DNA of 10,101 nucleotides from CAVPRW01 sp046727435 [NCBI: bacterium] (GTDB taxonomy: Bacteria; Tectomicrobia; Entotheonellia; J063), in contig JBKPCR010000042.1 in NCBI GenBank assembly GCA_046727435.1, positions 1 to 10,101 on the forward strand, written 5' to 3'. Position 1 is the stretch's first letter. Every line of letters begins with the position of its first letter. The notes below the pieces were generated by a model. It saw only the letters and a list, made by a program, of their open reading frames with translations. It was not told the origin of the DNA and did not search any database. This document shows, piece by piece, positions 1 to 5,765 of the stretch. The position numbers and the translations under genes are program-made.

Positions 1-50
1 ATCCAATCTCCATAGCGCAATGTCAGCAGCCTTCTATCGGTGCGCGGGCC

Positions 51-139
51 GTCCAACCAGGTGTTGAAGCGGACCGCGGCCGGCTCGGGGGTGCCGCTGT
101 CTCTCGGTCTCGCGGCCGCTTAACACCTAATCGTTCGGC
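51..139 (+). other. attC site 0 (end of an upstream cassette)
   Basis: Left core GTCCAAC (51-57) fits RYYYAAC; right core GTTCGGC (133-139) has one departure from GTTRRRY. Between them, 59-78 pairs with 111-128: 18 base pairs in three blocks (7, 6 and 5), interrupted only on the left arm by single unpaired bases G66 and A73. One-sided extrahelical bases are characteristic of attC sites folded for integrase. The variable loop is about 79-110. The cassette this site belongs to lies mostly outside the window. Only its last ~50 bases are seen, and no coding frame can be assigned to them. Confidence 0.88.
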
Positions 140-165
140 AACTTGCGCAACACCGATCCCCCACC

Positions 166-203
166 GAACCAAAAGGAGGATGATGAACCAAAAGGAGGAT
201 GAT
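166..203 (+). repeat. 19-bp tandem duplication carrying the ribosome binding site
   Basis: The 19 bases at 166-184 are repeated exactly at 185-203, immediately before the ATG at 204. Each copy contains AAAAGGAGG followed by ATGAT, so the duplication gives two Shine-Dalgarno sequences and extra in-frame ATGs at 180 and 183. The second copy places AGGAGG 5 nt before the ATG at 204, which decides the start of the propeller gene. Confidence 0.9.
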
Positions 204-1385
204 ATGACACAGGACATCGCTCTACCCAGTTGGACGCTCGCCGTTATCGTCGCTCTGGGGGCGGTCGCGCTCGCGTCCCCGAGTCACGCGCAAATCGCCG
301 TTGCGGCCAACGATAACAAGGTAGTCAACGACAACGGCACCGTGAAGGTGGTGCCCAACGCGCCGCCCGATACGGTGGCGATCATCGATCTCAAGGCGAG
401 CCCCCCGAAGGTCATCGTCGAGGTCCAGGCGCCGGTGTCCGCGGTCGGACCGCCTCTCAGCATTGCCCTCACCCCCGACGAGAGCCTAGCCCTGGTCACG
501 GCGTCGAACAAGATCGACCCGAGCGACCCGACCAAGCAGACCCCGGACAACCGCGTGTCCGTCATCGACCTCAAGGCGAGCCCCCCGAAGGTCATCGCCA
601 CACTGGAGGCCGGCAAGGGCGCGGCAGGGATTTCCATCAACCGCCAGGGGACGCTCGCCCTCGTCTCCAACATGGTGGCCGGCACAGTGTCCGTCTTCAC
701 GATCCAGGGCAAAACGGTGACCCCAGCGGGGACCGTCGACATCGGCGGCGAGAAGGCCGGCGGCGGCATGGTCGCCATCACGCCTGATGGCACGATGGCT
801 CTCGCCTCCCGCCGCAACGACAATAAGATCTCGGTCCTCGCGATCGACGGGACAAAGGTCGAGGACACGAAGCGTGACCTGATGGTGGGCCTGCGCCCGG
901 TTGTTCTCGATATCGCACCGAACGGCGCTTTCGCCGTCGTCGGCACCGCCGTGGGTGGCCCCACGGGCGGCAGCGACAGCATCAGCCTGATCGACCTGAC
1001 GGCAAAGCCGCCGCGCGTCGTCGACACCATCGGCGTGCTCGGGTCCACCGCCGAGGGCCTCAAGATCGCGCCGGACAGCTCCGTCGTCGCCGTTGTCGTC
1101 CATAACGGCAGCAACCTCTCGAAGGAGTCACCCTTCTATCACGACGCCGGCAAACTCGTCATCGTGCGCGTCACCGGGAAGACGCTGTCGCGTGTGGCCG
1201 AAGCGCCGATCGGTCACTGGTCACAGGGTGTTGTCTTCTCACCTGACGGCAAGACGCTCCTCGTCGGCAACATGGTCGAGAAGGACTACTGGGTCTTCCA
1301 GTGGGACGGCTCGACGCTGCGCGACACCGGCCAGCGCGTCAAGATGACTGGCGGTCCAGCTGCCATCCGCACCGTCGAAAAGTAG
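204..1385 (+). CDS. Exported YVTN/YncE-type beta-propeller protein
   Basis: This is a secreted or periplasmic beta-propeller of the YVTN/lactonase-like superfamily, about 393 residues from ATG 204. The frame opens further upstream (ATG 180), but that start lies inside a duplicated ribosome binding site, and 204 has AGGAGG at ideal distance. The N-terminus is a Sec signal peptide: hydrophobic core WTLAVIVALGAVALA, cleavage after SHA. The rest consists of repeated blades with 'ITPDGTMALAS', 'FSPDGKTLLVG' and 'VSVIDLKASPPKVIATL' type strands. Two early blades share almost identical DNA (382-417 and 562-597). Propellers of this type bind ligands, scaffold or occasionally hydrolyse lactones, but no catalytic signature is evident and the substrate cannot be inferred. 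It is the sole gene of a cassette bounded by attC 0 and attC 1. The fold is secure; the function is unknown. Confidence 0.85.
   Translation: MTQDIALPSWTLAVIVALGAVALASPSHAQIAVAANDNKVVNDNGTVKVVPNAPPDTVAIIDLKASPPKVIVEVQAPVSAVGPPLSIALTPDESLALVTASNKIDPSDPTKQTPDNRVSVIDLKASPPKVIATLEAGKGAAGISINRQGTLALVSNMVAGTVSVFTIQGKTVTPAGTVDIGGEKAGGGMVAITPDGTMALASRRNDNKISVLAIDGTKVEDTKRDLMVGLRPVVLDIAPNGAFAVVGTAVGGPTGGSDSISLIDLTAKPPRVVDTIGVLGSTAEGLKIAPDSSVVAVVVHNGSNLSKESPFYHDAGKLVIVRVTGKTLSRVAEAPIGHWSQGVVFSPDGKTLLVGNMVEKDYWVFQWDGSTLRDTGQRVKMTGGPAAIRTVEK
382..597 (+). repeat. Blade-level direct repeat inside the propeller gene
   Basis: Bases 382-417 recur at 562-597 with a single mismatch. The spacing is exactly 180 bp (60 codons), encoding IIDLKASPPKVI and VIDLKASPPKVI. 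Such near-identity at DNA level suggests a fairly recent blade duplication or gene conversion, rather than ancient propeller symmetry. Confidence 0.85.
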
Positions 1386-1463
1386 CGCTGCTGCAGGCCT
1401 CCTGCCGCCGGAGCAGCCAAGGTGGCAGGAACTGTTTCCCCAGGCTCCGGGCGTCGGCGCGGG

Positions 1464-1545
1464 GCCGAACAACGCCTTGCAGCTGACTGCCAGAAGCGTC
1501 CGCTGCGCTCCCACTTCCGGCAGCAGCTGAAGGCTGGCGTTGGGC
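1464..1545 (+). other. attC site 1
   Basis: Left core GCCGAAC is at 1464-1470 and right core GTTGGGC, a perfect GTTRRRY, at 1539-1545. The arms are GCCTT (1474-1478), unpaired G1479, CAGCTG (1480-1485), unpaired A1486 and CTGCC (1487-1491). They pair with GGCAG-CAGCTG-AAGGC at 1519-1534. The stem continues with GAAG/CTTC around the loop. The left core is complementary to the start of its own cassette (TTCGGC at 134), as expected for a recombined site. Confidence 0.9.
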
Positions 1546-1599
1546 TTCATTCATAGGGAAAGAAGAAGGTCGGCATGAGGCCGATGCGAGGAGACGACC

Positions 1600-2583
1600 A
1601 TGTGGTACCGCGCCGTCGGGTCCCTCGTCACACTCCTCTTGAGTCTATTCACGGTGCCGCTTGCCGCCGCGGCGCAGCCGCCGGGGCAGGTCTACCGGAT
1701 CGGCTACCTGGGGACGGATCCCCCACCTGCCCACCGGTGGGATGCGTTCCTGGACGGGTTGCGTGAGCGAGGGTATATCGAAGGGCGGAACCTCGTCTTC
1801 GAGCGCCGGTTCTCGGAAGGCAAAGAAGAGCGCTTCCAGGAGTTCGCCGCCGAGCTGGTCCGGCTCCGGGTCGATTGCCTCCTCGTGCCCACGACGCCCG
1901 CCGCGCTCGCCGCCAAGCACGCGACCCAGACGATTCCGATCGTCATGCTGACGGCGATCGATCCCGTGGGAGCGGGGTTGGTGGCGAGCCTGGCGCGGCC
2001 AGGGGGCAACCTCACGGGGTTGAGCGTCCTGGCCCCAGAACTCAGTGGGAAACGGCTGGAGCTGCTGAAGGCAGTTGTTCCCCAGGTGTCCCGCGTGGTG
2101 GCCCTCTGGAATGCGGCGAATCCCGCCAACGCGTCGGCGTGGGAAGAGACGCAAGCGGCGGCCCGTGCGTTGGGACTCCGGCTCCACTCGCAGGAAGTGC
2201 GAGGCCCGCAGGACCTCGAGGGCGCGTTCGCCCTCACAGCCAAGGTGCGCCCGGAGGCGCTTCTCGTCCTGCAGGATTCGCTCATCAATATGTACCGACC
2301 ACAAATCGCGGAGTTCGTCACCCAGCAGCACCTTACGAGCGTGTTTTTCACAAGGGAATGGGTCGTGGCCGGCGGTCTGATGTCCTATGGACCGAGCATT
2401 CCTGACCTCTACCGCCGCGCGGCCACCTATGTGGACAAGATCCTCAAAGGGGCCAAGCCCGCCGATCTGCCCGTCGAGCAGCCCAGGAAGTTTGAGCTGG
2501 TCCTCAACCTGAAGACGGCCCAGGCCCTAGGGCTCACGATCCCGCCGATCGTGCTGTTTCAGGCGGACGAGGTGATCCAATAG
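1600..2583 (+). CDS. ABC-transporter substrate-binding protein (PF04392 type)
   Basis: This is a periplasmic solute-binding protein of the ABC_sub_bind (PF04392, TrpX-like) family, 327 residues, full length. It has a signal peptide (MWYRAVGSLVTLLLSLFTVPLAAAAQ), the family's opening strand 'VYRIGYLGT', the central 'IPIVMLTAIDPVGAGLVASLARPGGNLTG' type segment (broken here for length: IPIVMLTAIDPVGAGLV, then SLARPGGNLTGLS), 'LELLKAVVP', and the usual tail 'LNLKTAQALGLTIPP'. Start ATG 1600 is preceded by GAGGAG at about 6 nt. Such proteins normally sit beside permease and ATPase genes. Here the gene is alone in a cassette between attC 1 and attC 2, so it either works with a transporter encoded elsewhere or acts as a ligand sensor. 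The ligand is not determinable. The family is abundant in soil Proteobacteria, Rokubacteria and Methylomirabilota. Confidence 0.9.
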   Translation: MWYRAVGSLVTLLLSLFTVPLAAAAQPPGQVYRIGYLGTDPPPAHRWDAFLDGLRERGYIEGRNLVFERRFSEGKEERFQEFAAELVRLRVDCLLVPTTPAALAAKHATQTIPIVMLTAIDPVGAGLVASLARPGGNLTGLSVLAPELSGKRLELLKAVVPQVSRVVALWNAANPANASAWEETQAAARALGLRLHSQEVRGPQDLEGAFALTAKVRPEALLVLQDSLINMYRPQIAEFVTQQHLTSVFFTREWVVAGGLMSYGPSIPDLYRRAATYVDKILKGAKPADLPVEQPRKFELVLNLKTAQALGLTIPPIVLFQADEVIQ

Positions 2584-2689
2584 GCTGGTGTATGGGAGCG
2601 GTGAGGGGGCGCGGAGCGTGCATCAGAGGGAACAAGAAGGGAGTTGAAGTCGAGGGGGGCACCCACCCGCAGACCACGGGGCACTCCCA

Positions 2690-2771
2690 GCCCAACCAGG
2701 GTGTGCAGCCGACTGCCAGAAGCGTCCGCTGCGCGCCCGCTTCTGGCAGCGGCTGACACCTACCGTTCGGC
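2690..2771 (+). other. attC site 2
   Basis: Left core GCCCAAC (2690-2696) is a perfect RYYYAAC and complements the TTGGGC that begins this cassette at 1540. Right core is GTTCGGC (2765-2771). The arms are GGTGT (2700-2704), unpaired G2705, CAGCCG (2706-2711), unpaired A2712 and CTGCCAGAAG (2713-2722). They pair without mismatch with 2740-2760. A 24-bp stretch in the left arm and loop is identical to that of attC 1, so the two sites belong to one subfamily. Confidence 0.92.
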
Positions 2772-2801
2772 ACAACTTAGGAGACCAGAAGGAGAATACC
2801 G

Positions 2802-3644
2802 ATGACTGACCACGCATGCCCACAGGCCGGCACGTCGATGCCCGGGGCAACCGACTATATTCAGCGGGCCAATCCGGCGTTTGAGGCCGTGCTCGCCACC
2901 CGGACGGTCGCCAATGCGGCGGCGTTCTTCCTGGCGTATCTGCGTCCCGGCATGCGGGTCCTGGACGTCGGCTGTGGGCCTGGGTCCATCACGCTGGGCT
3001 TGGCCGAAGTGGTGGCCCCCGGCGAGGTGGTCGGCATCGACCTCCAGCCCGCGCAAGTGGAGCAGGCGCGCGCGTTAGCGGCCACGCGTGGGGTGACCAA
3101 CGTGGGCTTCGAGGTGGCCGACCTCTACACCCTGCCCTTTCCGGACGGCGCCTTCGACGCGGCGTTCGCCCATACGGTGGTGATAGGCCTGCGCGAGCCG
3201 GTGCGGGCGCTGGCGGAACTCCGCCGGGTGCTGCGGCCAGGCGGCATCGTGGGCGTGCGCGACCCAGATTGGGGCACGTGGCTCCGTGTGCCGACGGTCC
3301 CGCTGATCGAGCAAGGCATCGCCGTGGCGGTGCAGGGGGATCAGCACCACGGCGGCGACCCGTTCCGGGGCCGCCATCATCGCCGGCTCTTACTGGAAGC
3401 CGGGTTTGTGCGGACCGAGGCGACCGCGTCGGTGTCGAGTGCGGGGTCGCTCGAGGCGACCCGTCGCCATGCCGTCTTCATGAAGGCCCAGTTGCAAGGG
3501 GCGGCCCGGACGGTCCTGGCGGAGGGGTGGATGGATCAGGCGACCGTGGAGGCGGTGGAAGCCGCGATCGACGCCTGGGCCGAGCGCCCAGACGCGTTCG
3601 CTACCTGGACGTGGTGCGAGGCCGTGGGCTGGGTGCAGACTTAA
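2802..3644 (+). CDS. Class I SAM-dependent methyltransferase
   Basis: A 280-residue Rossmann-fold methyltransferase (Methyltransf_11/25-like). Motif I is VLDVGCGPG at residues 53-61, which binds S-adenosylmethionine. The acidic residue after strand 2 is D80 in VVGIDL. Motif II/III follows as 'VADLYTLPFPDGAFDAAFAH', then 'LRRVLRPGGIVGVRDPDWG', the usual post-motif strand of UbiE-like enzymes. The C-terminal ~100 residues form a helical substrate-side region without a recognisable signature, so the acceptor (small molecule, quinone or other) is unknown. No signal peptide; cytoplasmic. ATG 2802 is preceded by AAGGAG at about 7 nt, only ~30 nt into the cassette, leaving no room for a separate promoter; transcription presumably reads through from upstream. 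It is the only gene of its cassette. Confidence 0.9.
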   Translation: MTDHACPQAGTSMPGATDYIQRANPAFEAVLATRTVANAAAFFLAYLRPGMRVLDVGCGPGSITLGLAEVVAPGEVVGIDLQPAQVEQARALAATRGVTNVGFEVADLYTLPFPDGAFDAAFAHTVVIGLREPVRALAELRRVLRPGGIVGVRDPDWGTWLRVPTVPLIEQGIAVAVQGDQHHGGDPFRGRHHRRLLLEAGFVRTEATASVSSAGSLEATRRHAVFMKAQLQGAARTVLAEGWMDQATVEAVEAAIDAWAERPDAFATWTWCEAVGWVQT

Positions 3645-3770
3645 GGGCGTACGAGGGGCATGGCGCTAGGCATCGTTCCCCAGGCGTCGCGAAGTACAGA
3701 GCGTTATACAGAGGGCGGAGCACTCACACGGAGAGGGGGAGTGCCGGAGCGGATAGGTGGCGACACCTGG

Positions 3771-3858
3771 GCCGAACATCGCACTGGAGCCGACGCCCAA
3801 TAGCGTCCGCTCCTGCGTCGCTCCCGCTATCGGGCGCGGCTCACCGCCAGCGTTCTAC
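3771..3858 (+). other. attC site 3
   Basis: Left core GCCGAAC (3771-3777) complements TTCGGC at the start of its own cassette (2766). Right core GTTCTAC (3852-3858) is a weak match to GTTRRRY, but its last six bases belong to the next cassette. The left arm TG, unpaired G3787, AGCCG (3788-3792), unpaired A3793, CGCCC (3794-3798), then ATAGCG (3800-3805) pairs with CGCTAT (3825-3830), GGGCG (3832-3836), CGGCT (3837-3841) and CA. The same G-then-A bulge pattern as in the other sites supports the call. Confidence 0.87.
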
Positions 3859-3878
3859 ATCTGTGAGGAAGACGACTA

Positions 3879-4538
3879 ATGCCCTTTGATGAAGCGCTTC
3901 GAACCAAGGTTCTCCTCTGGTGCGACCGTCACTGCTGCCTTTGCAAGAAAACCTGCGGCATCAACATCGAGGTGCACCATATCGTACCAGAGGCTGAAGG
4001 CGGCTCAGATGAGATAGACAACGCGATACCCCTCTGTTTCGACTGTCATGGTATCGTAGAGCATTACAATACCAGGCACCCCAGAGGCACTAAGTACAAA
4101 TCAGAAGAACTCAAACCGCGCCGCGAGCAGGTTTACGAGGAGTTTACGCGCCACTTGGTGCCGCCGGTGCACTACCAAGTGACACAAGCATTACCAGACG
4201 GCGACTCGCGCCAGTTTCCAGATGTCGGATTTATCCTCTCACATCTTGGCGATTCGCTGCCTGTAAAGGTCCGTGTAATAATAGAAATTGTGGAGAATAA
4301 TAGACAGTTGAACAGGTTTAGCCACGGTCATTACTCTGGTGATAAAGTCTGGCACTTAAATCCTCGCTTTACAATAAGTGGTCATTTTAATATCCCTACG
4401 GAAGCATTAAGTAAGAGCTGTCCATTAAAGCTCCGGGTTTCCGTGTCAATTATTGATCAGTATGACAGAGAACATTTTCATCTGCCTGTCGAATATGTGT
4501 ACGTAACAGACAGGAATTATTGGTATGCCGAACCATAG
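3879..4538 (+). CDS. HNH endonuclease domain protein
   Basis: 219 residues. The N-terminal ~60 form a zinc-finger HNH nuclease: first cysteine pair C19/C22 (CCLC), HH at 33-34 in 'EVHHIVPEAEGGSDEIDN' with N48, and second pair C53xxC56 followed by H57 (PLCFDCHG). H33/H34 and N48 are the expected metal and catalytic residues, all present. Residues ~100-219 form a beta-rich, non-homologous domain that I do not recognise; it may bind DNA or sense a ligand. HNH enzymes cut DNA in restriction, homing and phage-defence contexts; no methylase or other partner is adjacent. The start is supported by GAGGA about 10 nt upstream. It is the only gene in the cassette between attC 3 and attC 4, and starts 26 nt after the crossover point. 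The coding sequence is clearly more AT-rich than the three cassettes to its left, suggesting a different donor. Confidence 0.85.
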   Translation: MPFDEALRTKVLLWCDRHCCLCKKTCGINIEVHHIVPEAEGGSDEIDNAIPLCFDCHGIVEHYNTRHPRGTKYKSEELKPRREQVYEEFTRHLVPPVHYQVTQALPDGDSRQFPDVGFILSHLGDSLPVKVRVIIEIVENNRQLNRFSHGHYSGDKVWHLNPRFTISGHFNIPTEALSKSCPLKLRVSVSIIDQYDREHFHLPVEYVYVTDRNYWYAEP

Positions 4539-4548
4539 AGGGACTGAC

Positions 4549-4613
4549 CTATAACCACCCGCTGCAGCGGACGCGGCACACAGCCGCCGCGCTGCTGAGC
4601 TTTCGCGTTACCA
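4549..4613 (+). other. attC site 4 (short, diverged cores)
   Basis: A shorter site than the others (65 bp). The arms are GCT (4561-4563), unpaired G4564, CAGCGG (4565-4570), unpaired A4571 and CGCGGC (4572-4577). They pair with GCCGCG (4586-4591), CTGCTG (one mismatch) and AGC (4598-4600). Left core CTATAAC (4549-4555) and right core GTTACCA (4607-4613) keep only AAC/GTT of the consensus. The left core does not complement the cassette start (TTCTAC), so some drift or an imperfect insertion is implied. Confidence 0.78.
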
Positions 4614-4964
4614 CTGTAGTACTAGAGGGAAGCCTTTCGCAAGGAATAGTCAGCGGCATTCGGCAGATCGGAGATACGACCCTTTTCTAGATTGAGGAAG
4701 TTCTCCACTACGGCAAGATTTGGCCTGGCCTCGCAATGCGCACGAACAACGGCAATGAGCAGTTCGACGTCGCGCACGAGACGAAAAGGCTGCTAGGAAA
4801 GATCGACGTGCGGATTCTGGAGTTTGATGTGCAAGAATAAGCTACTACGGTTGCCCCATGCCATTGAACTTACGAGCAGTGGGCGCTTCGGACAATGTTG
4901 GCCTGGCGAGCGGGAGTTGAGTTAGCTGCTCCCTACCCCTCCTTCGGATACAGGGAGGAATGCT
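4614..4964. other. Long leader of the TIR cassette, mostly without genes
   Basis: About 350 bases separate attC 4 from the TIR gene, far longer than the 20-60 nt leaders of the preceding cassettes. Apart from a possible 34-codon reading frame (4736-4840), I see no gene and no strong promoter or terminator. The stretch may be the remains of a first gene in a two-gene cassette, or a deleted cassette. Confidence 0.5.
4736..4840 (+). CDS. Possible small or remnant reading frame, 34 aa
   Basis: ATG 4736 opens a frame of 34 codons ending in TAA at 4838-4840, reading MRTNNGNEQFDVAHE and ending in LEFDVQE. The frame is open for 16 more codons upstream (IEEVLHYGKIWPGLA) to a TAG near 4689, and the composition there also looks protein-like. 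No convincing ribosome binding site precedes the ATG. It is more likely the C-terminal fragment of a decayed gene than an intact small protein. I do not recognise the family. Confidence 0.3.
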   Translation: MRTNNGNEQFDVAHETKRLLGKIDVRILEFDVQE

Positions 4965-5693
4965 GTGGTTAATCAAGAGGAATTGAAACGGCGTATTGAG
5001 GCACTCATTCAGAAAGGCGGCCAAGTTCTTGCTACCTCCCACAAGCTGTCTTCCAAAAGCTCAGCCAGGATCTTGGATGCCAGCGCTTTCAATCAATGGA
5101 AGACACAATCGCTTAACTTTCTTATACAACTTCGCGGCGCAGATGATGTGTACACTACCTGCTTCGAGAAAGAGGTTCACGATAGATATGAGTCAGACGT
5201 AAAGTCTGGCATTGGGATCCTCAAGGCCCTCTATGAGGATCTAGATTTTACATCGCAGGTTTTGTACAACGCGCCAAGCCCCCAGACAAACAATGTTTTT
5301 GTGGTGCATGGGCATGATGAAGAGATGAAGCAAGCAGTGGCCCGCACGCTCTCGCAGCTTGGTCTTCAGCCAATTATCCTTCATGAAGAGCCGAATCAAG
5401 GGAAAACACTGCTCGAGAAGTTTGAGAGGAGTGCGGATGTGCAATTCGCTGTGATCCTCCTTTCGCCTGATGACATGGGGTATGTGAAGACCGCTTCATC
5501 AGAGCATGCCCGAGCCAGGCCCAGGCAAAACGTTATTCTTGAACTCGGGTACTTCGTCGGAAAACTCACCAGAGAGCGGGCGTTTGCACTAAAACGTGGA
5601 GGTGATTTGGAATCACCGAATGATATCGCTGGCTTGGTTTACGCGCCCTACGATGCCACAGGACATGGCGCTTCGAACTGGTGCGGGAGTTGA
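4965..5693 (+). CDS. TIR-like (CAP12/Pycsar effector type) protein, C-terminus frameshifted
   Basis: Start is GTG 4965, with GGAGG 6 nt upstream. Residues 1-105 are a helical region. Residues ~110-242 match the predicted nucleotide-binding TIR-like family (PF10137; CD-NTase-associated protein 12/Pycsar effector TIR). It shows the opening strand NVFVVHGHDEEMK, 'ILHEEPNQGKTLLEKFE', 'FAVILLSPDD' and 'RQNVILELGYFVGKL', where E193 is the expected catalytic glutamate of NAD-cleaving TIRs. Family members deplete NAD+ on phage infection, usually triggered by a cyclic nucleotide; no cyclase gene is next to it here. The last residues (GHGASNWCGS) are out of family character. Reading from 5663 in another frame gives TWRFELVRELKAAGYAVDA and a stop at 5732-5734, the usual family tail, so one base has been lost near 5661-5663. 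All main catalytic motifs precede the shift. It may be partly active, dead, or a sequencing artefact. Confidence 0.85.
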   Translation: MVNQEELKRRIEALIQKGGQVLATSHKLSSKSSARILDASAFNQWKTQSLNFLIQLRGADDVYTTCFEKEVHDRYESDVKSGIGILKALYEDLDFTSQVLYNAPSPQTNNVFVVHGHDEEMKQAVARTLSQLGLQPIILHEEPNQGKTLLEKFERSADVQFAVILLSPDDMGYVKTASSEHARARPRQNVILELGYFVGKLTRERAFALKRGGDLESPNDIAGLVYAPYDATGHGASNWCGS

Positions 5694-5734
5694 AGGCTGC
5701 GGGTTACGCGGTTGACGCCAGTAGCCTGATCTGA
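5694..5734 (+). pseudogene. Out-of-frame tail of the TIR gene
   Basis: In the frame that begins at 5663, coding continues past the stop of the upstream frame and ends at TGA 5732-5734. The last residues after ELVREL are KAAGYAVDASSLI, a typical end for this family. Restoring one base before 5663 would give a protein of about 256 residues. Confidence 0.75.
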
Positions 5735-5765
5735 TCGTTGTTAGGCCGCTCTTAACGAAGGCTGT

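Larger units (their letters stand above)
1..4613 (+). mobile_element. Integron gene-cassette array (five attC sites)
   Basis: Five attC-like hairpin sites in one orientation separate single-gene units. With recombination between G and TT of each right-hand core, the units are: tail of an unknown cassette (1-133), propeller cassette (134-1539), ABC-binding-protein cassette (1540-2765), methyltransferase cassette (2766-3852), HNH cassette (3853-4607), and a TIR cassette from 4608 whose right end is unclear (perhaps near 5740). For the first three complete cassettes, the six bases at the cassette start (TTCGGC, TTGGGC, TTCGGC) are the exact complement of the left core of that cassette's own attC (GCCGAAC, GCCCAAC, GCCGAAC). 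That is what excision as a circle and re-insertion predicts. No integrase or attI is visible; either would be expected to the left. Cargo is metabolic and defence-like, with no resistance genes. Confidence 0.88.

Noticed and set aside
284-1114. Long minus-strand open frames inside the propeller gene (276 and 205 codons)
   Set aside because: They are antisense to a gene with clear signal peptide and blades. High GC makes such frames common, and their compositions (runs of Arg, Pro, Ser) look non-coding.
3741-3765. CRISPR or other regular repeat array in the intergenic stretches
   Set aside because: No direct repeats at regular spacing were found. The similar sequences between genes are explained by the attC hairpins.
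3269-3889. 206-codon plus-strand frame overlapping the methyltransferase and attC 3
   Set aside because: It runs through the methyltransferase in another frame and through the attC hairpin. The translation is low-complexity Arg/Gly/Ser without any family signature.
5672-5746. A possible attC closing the TIR cassette, with right core GTTAGGC at 5740
   Set aside because: No RYYYAAC core and no strong stem lie to its left. Only weak 5-bp pairings were found, and the region codes for the TIR tail, so the right end of this cassette stays undefined.
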